Assembly: GCF_014638005.1 (NCBI RefSeq) | Contig: NZ_BMFG01000007.1 | Span: 62,001-126,000 of the forward strand | DNA length: 64,000 bases | Direction of reading: 5' to 3' | Origin: Flavobacterium orientale | GTDB lineage: Bacteria > Bacteroidota > Bacteroidia > Flavobacteriales > Flavobacteriaceae | Part shown: positions 23,952-32,686 of the stretch, in pieces | Layout: each line of letters opens with the position of its first letter | How positions within the stretch are numbered: the stretch's first letter is position 1 | Made by a program: the position numbers and the translations under genes | Notes under the pieces: generated by a model | Told to the model about the DNA's origin: nothing | What the model saw: the letters and a program-made list of their open reading frames with translations, nothing else | The model's database searches: none

Positions 23952-25778
23952 ATGAATTACTTTAAAAAAATATTTCGCTTTGCGAAACCCTATAAGAAAT
24001 ATGCCTATCTGAATATTTTTTTCAATATTCTATATGCTCTTTTTAGTGCATTGTCTTTTGTGGCTTTAATGCCAATGATGAGTGTATTGTTTAAAGAAGG
24101 GAATAAAATTTATGAAAAGCCGCAATACAAAGGACTTTTTAAAATAGGTGACTATTTTGAAAATTACATGGCTTATTTTATTACTATTTCTAATGATAAA
24201 AACGGAGCTCTTTATACATTAACCATTATGATAGTAATTATTATATCCATGTTTTTACTAAAAAACATGTTTAATTACTGGGCAATGTATTTTATAACCT
24301 ATTTGAGAAACGGTGTTTTAAAAGATATTCGAAATGCTATGTATCAAAAAACAATGGACTTACCTTTAGCCTATTATTCAGAAAAGCGAAAAGGAGATTT
24401 GATGGCACGAATTTCATCTGACGTATTGGAGATTCAACATTCATTTCTTTCCATCTTGGAATTGATTGTAAGAGAGCCCTTAACCATTCTCTTTACAATT
24501 ATTACCATGTTTACAATTAGTGCAAAACTCACGCTTTTTGTTTTTATTTTTATTCCTATTTCAGGTTTTATCATTTCAAGAGTTGGAAAATCACTTAAGA
24601 AAAAATCAGATAGAGCTCAAAAAGAACAAGGCTATTTTCTCTCTATAGTTGACGAAACTTTGAGTGGGTTAAAAGTGATTAAAGGTTTTAATGCTGAAAC
24701 GTATTTCTTTAAAAAGTTCCAAACTTCAACAGATCGTTTCTATAACATGTCAAATTCAATTTTACATCGTCAAAACTTATCTTCACCAATGAGTGAATTC
24801 TTAGGAATCTTAGTAATTGGTGTTTTATTATTATATGGCGGAAGCATGGTTTTGGTTGATAAAACCTTGACCGGAGCTGCTTTCATTGTTTATATGGGAT
24901 TAGCTTACAACATATTAACTCCTGCAAAAGCAATTTCTAAGGCTTCTTATGGTGTTAAAAAAGGGAATGCAGCTGCAGAACGGGTTCTTGCGGTTTTGGA
25001 GGAAGAAAATCCTATTATTAGCAAACAAGGTTCGGTTAAAAAAAATACTTTTGATACTAGTATTACCATTGAAAACATCAACTTCAAATATGAAGACGAA
25101 AATGTTTTGAAAAACTTTACGTTAACTGTTCCAAAAGGAAAAACCGTAGCTCTTGTAGGTCAATCCGGAAGTGGAAAAAGTACCATTGCTAATTTGCTAA
25201 CTCGTTTTTATGATGTTAACGAAGGAAACATCAAAATTGACGGAACTGACATACGTGATTTTAACCTACAATCCTTGAGAGGTTTAATGGGATTGGTGAC
25301 ACAAGATTCCATCTTATTTAACGACACTATCAAAAACAATATTCTTTTAGGGAAACAAGACGCTACTGACGAAGAAATAATTGCCGCTTTAAAAATTGCA
25401 AATGCCTATGAGTTCGTTAAAGATTTACCAAATGGAATAGAAACCAACATTGGAGATTCCGGTGGAAAATTATCGGGCGGTCAAAAACAACGACTTTCGA
25501 TTGCTCGTGCTGTTTTGAAAAATCCTCCAATTATGATTTTGGATGAAGCAACCTCTGCATTGGACACAGAAAGTGAAAAATTTGTTCAAGTTGCGTTAGA
25601 AAATATGATGCAAAACAGAACATCAATAGTGATTGCTCACCGTCTTTCTACTATTCAAAAAGCGGATGTAATTGTAGTAATGCAAAAAGGAGAAATTGTT
25701 GAACAAGGAACGCATGATGAATTGTTAACCAAAAACGGAATGTACTCAAAATTAGTGATGATGCAGTCTTTTGAGTAA
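23952..25778 (+). CDS. ABC exporter, fused permease/ATPase (MsbA-like)
   Basis: A 608-residue half-transporter. The N-terminal six-helix ABC membrane domain (about 20-330) includes 'MDLPLAYYSEKRKGDLMARI'. The ATPase domain has Walker A 'LVGQSGSGKSTIANLL', signature 'KLSGGQKQRLSIARAV', Walker B 'PPIMILDEATSALD' and His switch 'SIVIAHRLSTIQ'. The arrangement matches lipid A or lipid exporters of the MsbA/LmrA type acting as homodimers in the inner membrane. It abuts the mutase gene without a gap. The N-terminal periplasmic loop (about 42-85) is longer than in E. coli MsbA. Confidence 0.88.
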   Translation: MNYFKKIFRFAKPYKKYAYLNIFFNILYALFSALSFVALMPMMSVLFKEGNKIYEKPQYKGLFKIGDYFENYMAYFITISNDKNGALYTLTIMIVIIISMFLLKNMFNYWAMYFITYLRNGVLKDIRNAMYQKTMDLPLAYYSEKRKGDLMARISSDVLEIQHSFLSILELIVREPLTILFTIITMFTISAKLTLFVFIFIPISGFIISRVGKSLKKKSDRAQKEQGYFLSIVDETLSGLKVIKGFNAETYFFKKFQTSTDRFYNMSNSILHRQNLSSPMSEFLGILVIGVLLLYGGSMVLVDKTLTGAAFIVYMGLAYNILTPAKAISKASYGVKKGNAAAERVLAVLEEENPIISKQGSVKKNTFDTSITIENINFKYEDENVLKNFTLTVPKGKTVALVGQSGSGKSTIANLLTRFYDVNEGNIKIDGTDIRDFNLQSLRGLMGLVTQDSILFNDTIKNNILLGKQDATDEEIIAALKIANAYEFVKDLPNGIETNIGDSGGKLSGGQKQRLSIARAVLKNPPIMILDEATSALDTESEKFVQVALENMMQNRTSIVIAHRLSTIQKADVIVVMQKGEIVEQGTHDELLTKNGMYSKLVMMQSFE

Positions 25779-25785
25779 TTTTAAA

Positions 25786-25811
25786 GTTACGAGTTGCGGG
25801 TTGCGAGTTAG
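25786..25811. repeat. Short iterated GAGTTGCGGGTTGCGAGTT repeat
   Basis: The spacer after the ABC exporter carries 'acgagttgcgggttgcgagtt', three imperfect copies of a 7-8 base unit. Non-coding; of the same nature as the small iterated spacers at 11206 and 34255. Confidence 0.5.
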
Positions 25812-25843
25812 TAAAAAAGGTGAAAATTAATAATAATAATAAA

Positions 25844-26035
25844 ATGACACGAACTACTTTTACACTACTATTTATGGTACTTGCTTTTGTATTCCTTTAT
25901 GCAATGGCACATTTTGAAAAATTAGATGTTGTGGCAGCATTCAGCTTTATTCTAGTTTTAGTGTCGTATACCGCCGGACAATACTCTACAAAATTTCCAA
26001 AAGAAAAAGAAAAATCGAACAATCCAAAAATCTAA
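25844..26035 (+). CDS. Small two-TM membrane protein (function unknown)
   Basis: The start is set at ATG 25844 (MTRTTFTLLFMVLAFVFLYA); an in-frame GTG at 25820 would add eight Asn/Lys-rich residues from spacer sequence. The 63-residue protein has two hydrophobic spans (about 5-23 and 30-46) and a charged tail 'KFPKEKEKSNNP'. It lies between the MsbA-like exporter and the DUF2971 gene on the same strand. No family recognised. Confidence 0.5.
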   Translation: MTRTTFTLLFMVLAFVFLYAMAHFEKLDVVAAFSFILVLVSYTAGQYSTKFPKEKEKSNNPKI

Positions 26036-26060
26036 TAATCTAACAAACTAATAATTCAAA

Positions 26061-26762
26061 ATGTTCGTTAAAAATCCAACTATAATTCTTCCTGAAGATC
26101 CGGACACTATTGTTTGGAAATACTTGGATTTGTCAAAATTCTTAGATTTATTGCTTTCTAAAAAACTATTCATGTCAAGGTCGGATAAATTTGAAGACCA
26201 ATATGAAGGCACTTTTAGCGAACCTACTTATGAAGAAATCCGAAAAATTGCCGAAAATAATCCGAAGTTTTTAAATTACTACAAATCACATCGCGAAAAA
26301 ATTGTGATAAGCAGTTGGCACATCAACGAATATGAATCGTTTGCGATGTGGCAAATTTTCACCAAAAACAATGAAGGTTTGGCCATTCAATCCACCGTAA
26401 AACGTTTGCAGGAAGCATTAAAACCGGAAAGAAAAACCGAGCAATTTATTGGCGAAGTAAATTATATTGATTACAAAAAAGAACACATTCCGTTTAATGA
26501 TACGTTTTTCCCTTTTTTATTCAAAAGAAAAAGTTTTCAATATGAAAGAGAAGTTCGAATCATTTCCGATGTGACAAAAAACAACATTACCGTGAATGAT
26601 GGTGTAAAAATTGACGTGGACATCAACCAATTAATTGAAAAAATATACATCCATCCCAAATCAGAAAACTGGTATAAAAACTTGGTAATTCAATTAATGG
26701 AACAACTTGGATTTAATTTTACTATTGAAAAATCAGATTTAGAAAGTGATATTCTGATTTAA
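26061..26762 (+). CDS. DUF2971 domain protein
   Basis: A 233-residue soluble protein with the DUF2971 pattern: N-terminal 'WKYLDLSKFLDLLLSKKLF', 'SRSDKFEDQYEGTF', a central 'ISSWHINEYESFAMWQIF' and C-terminal 'RKSFQYEREVRII'. The family occurs sporadically in bacteria and phages; its activity is unknown to me. Its TAA overlaps by three bases the stop of the convergent lipoprotein gene. Confidence 0.78.
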   Translation: MFVKNPTIILPEDPDTIVWKYLDLSKFLDLLLSKKLFMSRSDKFEDQYEGTFSEPTYEEIRKIAENNPKFLNYYKSHREKIVISSWHINEYESFAMWQIFTKNNEGLAIQSTVKRLQEALKPERKTEQFIGEVNYIDYKKEHIPFNDTFFPFLFKRKSFQYEREVRIISDVTKNNITVNDGVKIDVDINQLIEKIYIHPKSENWYKNLVIQLMEQLGFNFTIEKSDLESDILI

Positions 26763-27484
26763 TTTTCTAACGGATTATAGGTTTCAACTGTCCATTCTTT
26801 TGCTAAAAGATCTACAAATTGATAATGAACAGCATCGTTTTTATCAAAAGCTCCATTTTTATTGATGTCTTCTGTAGTTCTAAAATACAATCTGTTTTTT
26901 ACATCAACAATATTCCAATCAATCAACTCATGAAAAGCTACCGATAATTTAGTGAAATTAGTACCATCAATATTACTGATATATAACGATTTTATATCAT
27001 TTGAATCTAAATTACCATCGCGATTGGTATCCATATCAACCAAAGAGTAAATCAAAAGCTGGCGTTTCGTTTTTTCTGCAAAATCAAAAGGATAGGTTAC
27101 TGACTGAATTTGTACTTTCTTAGTGGTTAAAAGATGTAACGAAGTAGAATCTTTATGTTGAAAATTTATATTTTCAAGATAACCCGTCAATTCATAACGG
27201 TTGTAATTGGAAATAGAATAACTAATGGTATTCGTCTTTCCTGAGCTATAACTTCTTGAATTGTTTTGATACACTCGAATATCGCCAAGAGGATGAATCA
27301 AATAGGAAGTGCCTTCAAGATAAATGGGTAAATCCGCAATCCTGATGTTGGAAGAATCAATTTTTGATTCCACAACTGTGGGTTTGTTGGCTTCATAAAT
27401 CACTTTAGGTTGTTCTTTTTCTTTGGCACAACCAATGGTCAAAAGTAAAACAAAGGAGAAAAAATATTTAACTAAAGTGTTCAT
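26759..27484 (-). CDS. Lipoprotein with EF-hand-like calcium motifs
   Basis: A 241-residue lipoprotein (MNTLVKYFFSFVLLLTIGCA, Cys lipobox). Two dockerin/EF-hand-like loops are visible: 'DTNRDGNLDSND' (about 152-163) and 'DINKNGAFDKND' (about 206-217), both with acidic residues at alternating positions. Between and before them are beta-strand-like segments. No enzyme motif is seen. It follows the TonB-dependent receptor on the same strand with a 44-base gap, so the two plausibly form a receptor and surface lipoprotein pair, though not a clear SusCD pair. Confidence 0.65.
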   Translation of the reverse strand: MNTLVKYFFSFVLLLTIGCAKEKEQPKVIYEANKPTVVESKIDSSNIRIADLPIYLEGTSYLIHPLGDIRVYQNNSRSYSSGKTNTISYSISNYNRYELTGYLENINFQHKDSTSLHLLTTKKVQIQSVTYPFDFAEKTKRQLLIYSLVDMDTNRDGNLDSNDIKSLYISNIDGTNFTKLSVAFHELIDWNIVDVKNRLYFRTTEDINKNGAFDKNDAVHYQFVDLLAKEWTVETYNPLEN

Positions 27485-27528
27485 AATACTACTAGATAGG
27501 CATCAAATATACTAAAATTAATCAACTT

Positions 27529-29994
27529 TTATAAACGGGCATTCAACTTAATATTAAAAACTCGTGTGGTCATATAATTAGGAATGCCATATTGGTTTTT
27601 GGATTCCACATCTCTAACCCATGTGTTTGTTATGGCATTTTGATTGTTGAACAAATTGAAAATTTCAAATCCAAGTGCTACATCTTGAAATTTCTTCAAC
27701 CAATGTCCTTCGGGTCTCAAATGATTATTTTCGGTTAACACATAAGAAAAACCAACATCGGCTCGGGCATAATTTCGCAAACGTTGTTGGTAATCATAAA
27801 CATCAGCATAAGATGGAGCACCTCCGGGCAAACCGGTATTGTATATCAAATTCAAATAAAGTTTCAAACTCGGAATATTAGGCACATAATCTTGGAACAA
27901 AATACCAAATTTCAATCGTTGATCGGTGGGTCGGGCAATAAATCCTCTGTTGTTTTGATTTTCTTCTGTTCGTAAATAACCAAAACTAAACCACGATTCT
28001 GTTCCGGGAACAAACTCACCGTTCAAACGCAAATCCAATCCATAAGCAAAAGCGGTTGCATCGTTGGTGGCTTTGTATCGAATTCTTACATTATCAAGGG
28101 TGTAGGTGTTTACATTTGTCAAATCTTTGTAATAAGCTTCACTTATCAATTTAAAAGGTCGGTCCCACATTTTAAAACTGTAGTCATTTCCAACCACAAA
28201 GTGAAACGATTGCTGGGCTTTTACATTTGACTGCACTTCACCATTAAAATCGCGAAGTTCTCTGTAAAAAGGCGGTTGGTGATACAATCCTGTTGCAAAA
28301 CGAAAAACCATATCCTTATCCCAATTGGGTTTGACAGCAAACTGTGCTCTTGGACTAAAAACAGTTCCTGAATTCGATTCAATTTCTTGTCCTGAAATTT
28401 GCCAATGATGCATTCGAACTCCGGCATTGTACCAAATTTCATGGGAACCCCAAAGTGATTTTTTACTCCACTGCACAAATCCTGACAAACGGTCAATGGT
28501 GGTAAAATTAGTAGCTCGAATGTTTTGAAAAGGAACTAAAGGTCCTGTATACGGATTATAAGGTTGGTCATTTACAGGAATGATATTCTCCGGATTGATA
28601 TTATATCCTAACGATTCTATCACCTCCCACTCTACTAAACGATCACGAATATCTTCGCGTGTAAACTTGGTTCCCCATTCTAAAGTGGCTTCATCGAACT
28701 TATGAAATCCTTTTACTTCTGCATTAAAAATCAAAGCATCCAAATCATTTCGAGCATGGTTCAATTGCGTACCAATTCCTCTATTAAAGGTAACATCGCC
28801 AAAAGTTTCTGAACCAATATTGGTATCAATTTCTCCTAAAAAATAGGCCGCAAAAATATCAAAATACTCTTGTTCAACTGTATGATATAAAGAACTTATG
28901 AATTTCAAGGTAAAAGTATCGCTAACATCAAAGGTTGATTTCAAAGCTCCAAAATAAGTGGTGTAGGAATCTTTTTCTTGTCCTTGATAAAAAACCTGTA
29001 AGGCAATTGGTTCGTCAATGGTTCCAAAATTGGTTTGTCTGGAAAGGGGTTGGTAATTGTATTTATTCTGCGATATATTTCCTAAAAAACTCCATTGCCA
29101 TCTTTTGTTGGGTGTAAAAGTCACATAACTTTGAACATCAGAAAAAGTGGGACGAAAATTGGTTTCGGTCTCTTGACTGTTCACAAAAAGACTATTGTCA
29201 CGATATCGCACTCCGGTAATAGTTGTCCATTTATTGTTTTTGGAAACGGCATCAACTGTTAAACTTCCACCCAGTAAACTGGCCTCCATAACAGCACCAA
29301 ATTTTCGAGGAATTCTATAGGTAATATCCAAAACAGAAGACATTCGATCGCCATATTTTGATTGAAAACCTCCTGCCGAAAAATCGACAGATTGCACCAT
29401 ATCGGTATTGGTAAAGCTCAAACCTTCTTGTTGACCGGAACGAATTAAAAACGGTCGATAGACTTCAATTTCGTTGACATAAACTAAGTTTTCGTCATAA
29501 TTTCCGCCTCTAACACCATATTGCGTACTCAAATCATTATTGGAAACAATTCCGGGTAACGTTTTTAAAATATTTTCAACTCCTGCATTGGCTCCGGGTA
29601 TTTTTCGGATTACTGCGGGTTCTAGTGTGATTATTCCTTCTACTGTTTTTCTGTTCCCGGCGGTTACAACAACTTCGCCCAACTGCGACTCGTTGCTTTT
29701 CATAACGAAATTATATTCATAATCTTCATTATTTTTGAGCTCCACTTTCAGCGTAACCGGCTTTAAAGTAATGTGTGAAAAAACGATGGTGATTTTTTTA
29801 TTTGCCGGAACAACAAAACTATAAAAACCCGAATTATCGGTAGTTGCACCTTTATCTTCAAAGGAAACAGATACATTTTCTACCGGTTGAAAGGACTCAT
29901 CCAAAACAACACCTTTTATTCGGGCAGTTTGCGAAAAAACAGTTGTAACACTTAAAAACAGCAACGTTAAGGAAAATAGAATAGTTGTTTTCAA
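27529..29994 (-). CDS. TonB-dependent receptor with carboxypeptidase-like N-domain
   Basis: An 821-residue receptor: signal peptide (to about residue 21), CarboxypepD_reg-like domain ('RIKGVVLDESFQPVENVSVS', about 25-105), plug ('TLPGIVSNNDLSTQYGVRGG', 'VQSVDFSAGGFQSKYGDRMS', about 125-230) and a barrel ending in 'VFNIKLNARL'. The extra N-domain is typical of Bacteroidota receptors for glycans, peptides or metals. No SusD partner is adjacent; a small calcium-motif lipoprotein follows and an M23 peptidase precedes. Substrate unknown. Confidence 0.9.
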   Translation of the reverse strand: MKTTILFSLTLLFLSVTTVFSQTARIKGVVLDESFQPVENVSVSFEDKGATTDNSGFYSFVVPANKKITIVFSHITLKPVTLKVELKNNEDYEYNFVMKSNESQLGEVVVTAGNRKTVEGIITLEPAVIRKIPGANAGVENILKTLPGIVSNNDLSTQYGVRGGNYDENLVYVNEIEVYRPFLIRSGQQEGLSFTNTDMVQSVDFSAGGFQSKYGDRMSSVLDITYRIPRKFGAVMEASLLGGSLTVDAVSKNNKWTTITGVRYRDNSLFVNSQETETNFRPTFSDVQSYVTFTPNKRWQWSFLGNISQNKYNYQPLSRQTNFGTIDEPIALQVFYQGQEKDSYTTYFGALKSTFDVSDTFTLKFISSLYHTVEQEYFDIFAAYFLGEIDTNIGSETFGDVTFNRGIGTQLNHARNDLDALIFNAEVKGFHKFDEATLEWGTKFTREDIRDRLVEWEVIESLGYNINPENIIPVNDQPYNPYTGPLVPFQNIRATNFTTIDRLSGFVQWSKKSLWGSHEIWYNAGVRMHHWQISGQEIESNSGTVFSPRAQFAVKPNWDKDMVFRFATGLYHQPPFYRELRDFNGEVQSNVKAQQSFHFVVGNDYSFKMWDRPFKLISEAYYKDLTNVNTYTLDNVRIRYKATNDATAFAYGLDLRLNGEFVPGTESWFSFGYLRTEENQNNRGFIARPTDQRLKFGILFQDYVPNIPSLKLYLNLIYNTGLPGGAPSYADVYDYQQRLRNYARADVGFSYVLTENNHLRPEGHWLKKFQDVALGFEIFNLFNNQNAITNTWVRDVESKNQYGIPNYMTTRVFNIKLNARL

Positions 29995-30003
29995 AAGATG
30001 GTT

Positions 30004-31701
30004 TTAGGGTTTTTGACTTCTAAAAAAATGTGTTTCAAATATAGTAGAATTTCCAACATTATCAACTACTATTACTTTCAAATCGTTTCTCCCCTCTTTA
30101 ACGACATTATCTGAAAAATCGTGTGTTACTTTTTTTGTTTTATAATCATATTCAAATAAAATCCATTTGTCATTCAAATAGCCATTATAACTTTGAATAC
30201 CTGACCCCTCATCTGAAATCAAAAATTGAAGGGTTTTTGACGCACTAATCCATTGTCCTTCTTGAAGTTGAACGGGTGTGACTTTTGGCTGTGTAGTATC
30301 TTTTACCAAGGCAAATTTTCCTAAATTTCTAGTGTAAACTTTAAATGTTTTCTCTTTTAAATACGATTTAATGTAGCTTTTTTTAGTTCCTTCAACTGTT
30401 GCAATGAAATAGTTTGACAACTCCTTTTCCGGAATTCCTTTTACTTCAATGAACAAAGTTAAATTAGAACGCAACGCAATATCACTGGTTCCAAACTGCA
30501 CCATTCCATCAGAAACTTCAAAATCAACAGTGGTGTCTTCATAAAATGTCATCTCAGGAATATAAACTGAAACCGAATCTTTTATATAACTGTGTTCGTT
30601 TTTATGCTTGATTTTATAAATTGATTTTGATTCTTTTTTCAAAATTTTGGGTTGCATTACGGCATGCTGAATTGGGATAGTTACCGTTGTTTTATTTTTA
30701 TTGAAATCTTCTATTATAATTTTATAACTGTAATTCATGTTGGGTTGCACATCAATAATTCCGGTTGTTGGGTTATTTTGAATCAAACTCAATTCATACG
30801 GATTTTTCACAAAAAGCTTTTGATAGCGTTGCGTTGTTTTTTTATAACGTTTATAATCAATATAATGATTGATATGTCTTGTTTCATCAAAAGAAAAAGT
30901 ATCAAATTGCACCCCAAAGGAAGGTTTACCATTTAAAGTGGATTGAATTTTATAAACGCCGTTTTTTCCATAACTCCCATCGGAAACATCGTGAGTATGC
31001 ACTCCAAAACCAATAGCTCCGCTTGAAAGCACTTTGGAGGCTAAATAACTACCATCTTTTTGTTGCACTAAATTGACTTCAACCGGCTCTTGAGAATAAT
31101 TTACAATGCCATTTTCATCCAAAGGATAAGCAAGAATTCCAAGTAAAACCGGTGGTCGTGTATCTTTTAAAAATTGATTATAACCAAAAAGTAACGGATT
31201 TATAGTAAACTCCGTTTTGGTATCGCGAAACTCAAAATGCAAATGTGGCCCGCCGGAACCTCCTGTATTTCCTGAAAAAGCCAAAAGTTTTCCTTTTACA
31301 ACCGGCAATTCATCAGGTTTTGGAAAAACATCAATTTCAAAAGATTTTAATTCATAATGTTTGGCTTTAATATACTTTTCAATTTCTGGAGCAGCTTTCA
31401 ATAAATGAGCATAAACGGTTGTAAAACCATTCGGATGTGTCACATAAATGGCTTTTCCATAACCAAAAGTGGATATTTTTATTCGAGATACGTAACCATC
31501 AGCCACAGCAAAAACGTTTAAACCTTCCTGTCGGTTTGTTCTAAAATCCATGCCGGAATGAAAGTGATTATTTCTCAATTCACCATAGGTTCCCGAAAGC
31601 TGTAAAGGAATATCTAAAGGAGATTGGAAATAATCTTTCGGATAGCGTTCTTGTGAAAAGAGACTGAAAGAAATTAAAATAAAAAAAAGCAGAACTCTCA
31701 T
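30004..31701 (-). CDS. M23-family (LytM) metallopeptidase, exported
   Basis: A 565-residue exported protein (signal MRVLLFFILISFSLFSQ). The LytM domain is N-terminal (about 30-165): zinc ligands lie in 'HFHSGMDFRT' (HxxxD) and 'GPHLHFEFRD' (HxH), with 'HPNGFTTVYAHLL' between them. Both metal motifs are intact, so it is probably an active cell-wall endopeptidase or a division or elongation-linked hydrolase. The long C-terminal region (about 200-565) contains beta-sandwich-like repeats of unknown role. It ends nine bases before the TonB receptor start, so they may be cotranscribed. Confidence 0.88.
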   Translation of the reverse strand: MRVLLFFILISFSLFSQERYPKDYFQSPLDIPLQLSGTYGELRNNHFHSGMDFRTNRQEGLNVFAVADGYVSRIKISTFGYGKAIYVTHPNGFTTVYAHLLKAAPEIEKYIKAKHYELKSFEIDVFPKPDELPVVKGKLLAFSGNTGGSGGPHLHFEFRDTKTEFTINPLLFGYNQFLKDTRPPVLLGILAYPLDENGIVNYSQEPVEVNLVQQKDGSYLASKVLSSGAIGFGVHTHDVSDGSYGKNGVYKIQSTLNGKPSFGVQFDTFSFDETRHINHYIDYKRYKKTTQRYQKLFVKNPYELSLIQNNPTTGIIDVQPNMNYSYKIIIEDFNKNKTTVTIPIQHAVMQPKILKKESKSIYKIKHKNEHSYIKDSVSVYIPEMTFYEDTTVDFEVSDGMVQFGTSDIALRSNLTLFIEVKGIPEKELSNYFIATVEGTKKSYIKSYLKEKTFKVYTRNLGKFALVKDTTQPKVTPVQLQEGQWISASKTLQFLISDEGSGIQSYNGYLNDKWILFEYDYKTKKVTHDFSDNVVKEGRNDLKVIVVDNVGNSTIFETHFFRSQKP

Positions 31702-31739
31702 AGAATGGCGTTTATTAAGCTAATGTAGTAAATGGAACG

Positions 31740-31747
31740 CAAACTTA
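31740..31747 (-). promoter_or_regulatory. Candidate -7 box upstream of the M23 peptidase gene
   Basis: On the minus strand TAAGTTTG matches TAnnTTTG, 39 bases before the ATG. No TTG lies at 19-base spacing, so this is a half-match only. Confidence 0.3.
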
Positions 31748-31882
31748 CAACGGAACGTATGTTTTTTTGTAAGTATTTAATTATGTATGATTTAATTAAT
31801 TTTTTAAAAAAAACTTTTTTTTATTGTATTAATCAATCAGGAATACTAAATTTGTGGATTAAGTAATGAATCAAGGCATCAT

Positions 31883-32173
31883 ATGAGTGAAATGGTTGAA
31901 ATTATTGATTCGCTGGAGCGTAAACTCTTGAAGATGATTTCTAAAATAGATAATTTAGAAGTGGTTAAACAACAGTTGCAAGACGAATTGAAAAATGCAA
32001 ACCAAGTTATTAATCAACAATCAGAGACGATTGAAGGATTAAAAAAACAATATGAAACACTAAAAGTTGCCAATTCATTATTAGGCAGTGACGAAAATAA
32101 AAGAGAAACAAAACTCAAAATAAATTCATTAATTCGTGAAATAGATTATTGTATTGCTCAACTGGCAGACTAA
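31883..32173 (+). CDS. Small coiled-coil protein, ZapB-like
   Basis: A 96-residue protein made almost wholly of heptad-patterned helix ('IIDSLERKLLKMISKIDNLE', 'VKQQLQDELKNANQVINQQS') with no signal peptide. It ends five bases before zapA, so the two are coupled. Length, composition and context fit the small coiled-coil partner found before zapA in Bacteroidota and functionally reminiscent of ZapB, which helps organise the FtsZ ring; homology to E. coli ZapB is not shown. Confidence 0.65.
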   Translation: MSEMVEIIDSLERKLLKMISKIDNLEVVKQQLQDELKNANQVINQQSETIEGLKKQYETLKVANSLLGSDENKRETKLKINSLIREIDYCIAQLAD

Positions 32174-32178
32174 CCAAC

Positions 32179-32466
32179 ATGAACGAAAAACTTAAAATTA
32201 AAATATCAATTGCAGACCGTGTTTACCCTTTAACGGTAGATGCTACGCAAGAAGAAGGACTCAGAAGTGCTTCCAAAAAGATTGATGTAATGATTAAACA
32301 GTTTGAAGAAAATTATGCCGTTCGTGACAAACAAGACGTGTTAGCCATGTGTGCTTTACAATTTGCTTCAAAGGTGGAACAAGAACAAATCGAAACCAAT
32401 GAAGACCATCAGGAATCTTTCGAGCGACTTAAAAAATTAAATGATTTAGTTTCAAAATATATTTAA
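32179..32466 (+). CDS. zapA: Cell division protein ZapA
   Basis: The start is set at MNEKLKIKISIADRVYPLTV (ATG 32179), just past the stop of the preceding gene; the longer frame overlaps that gene. The 95-residue protein has the ZapA N-terminal beta/alpha domain ('LRSASKKIDVMIKQFEENYA') and a C-terminal coiled coil ('RLKKLNDLVSKYI'). ZapA crosslinks FtsZ filaments at midcell. A 6S RNA candidate follows directly, the same gene order as zapA-ssrS in gammaproteobacteria. Confidence 0.88.
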   Translation: MNEKLKIKISIADRVYPLTVDATQEEGLRSASKKIDVMIKQFEENYAVRDKQDVLAMCALQFASKVEQEQIETNEDHQESFERLKKLNDLVSKYI

Positions 32467-32496
32467 TATTAGATACGTTCTTATAAATACATCAAG

Positions 32497-32666
32497 ATAC
32501 TGCCTACATTAGTTTCAATTTGATAAACTCAACACTAACAATTTAGAATGAGCAAATCTTCATTACTATAGCACGCCCAGCATTGCGATTGGGATCCTTG
32601 AACAATGAGTTAGCTCAAAACTTGTCTTATCGAGTTTATACAATCATCTAATGTAGGCTTTTTTTA
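32497..32666 (+). ncRNA. ssrS: Probable 6S RNA
   Basis: The spacer after zapA forms a long rod. GCCTACATTAG (32502-32512) pairs perfectly with CTAATGTAGGC (32648-32658), and inside it ATAAACTC (around 32525) pairs with GAGTTTAT. Between them is a large, mostly unpaired central region, and a T-run (32659 on) follows the closing stem like a terminator. Length (about 160 bases), end-closing stem, central bubble and position after zapA all fit 6S RNA, which mimics an open promoter and sequesters housekeeping RNA polymerase. A full covariance-model match was not possible here. Confidence 0.75.
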
Positions 32667-32686
32667 TATACAAACCTTAAACAAAA

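Noticed and set aside
30652..30936. 94-codon frame antisense to the M23 peptidase
   Set aside because: Shadow frame inside the peptidase gene with no independent support.
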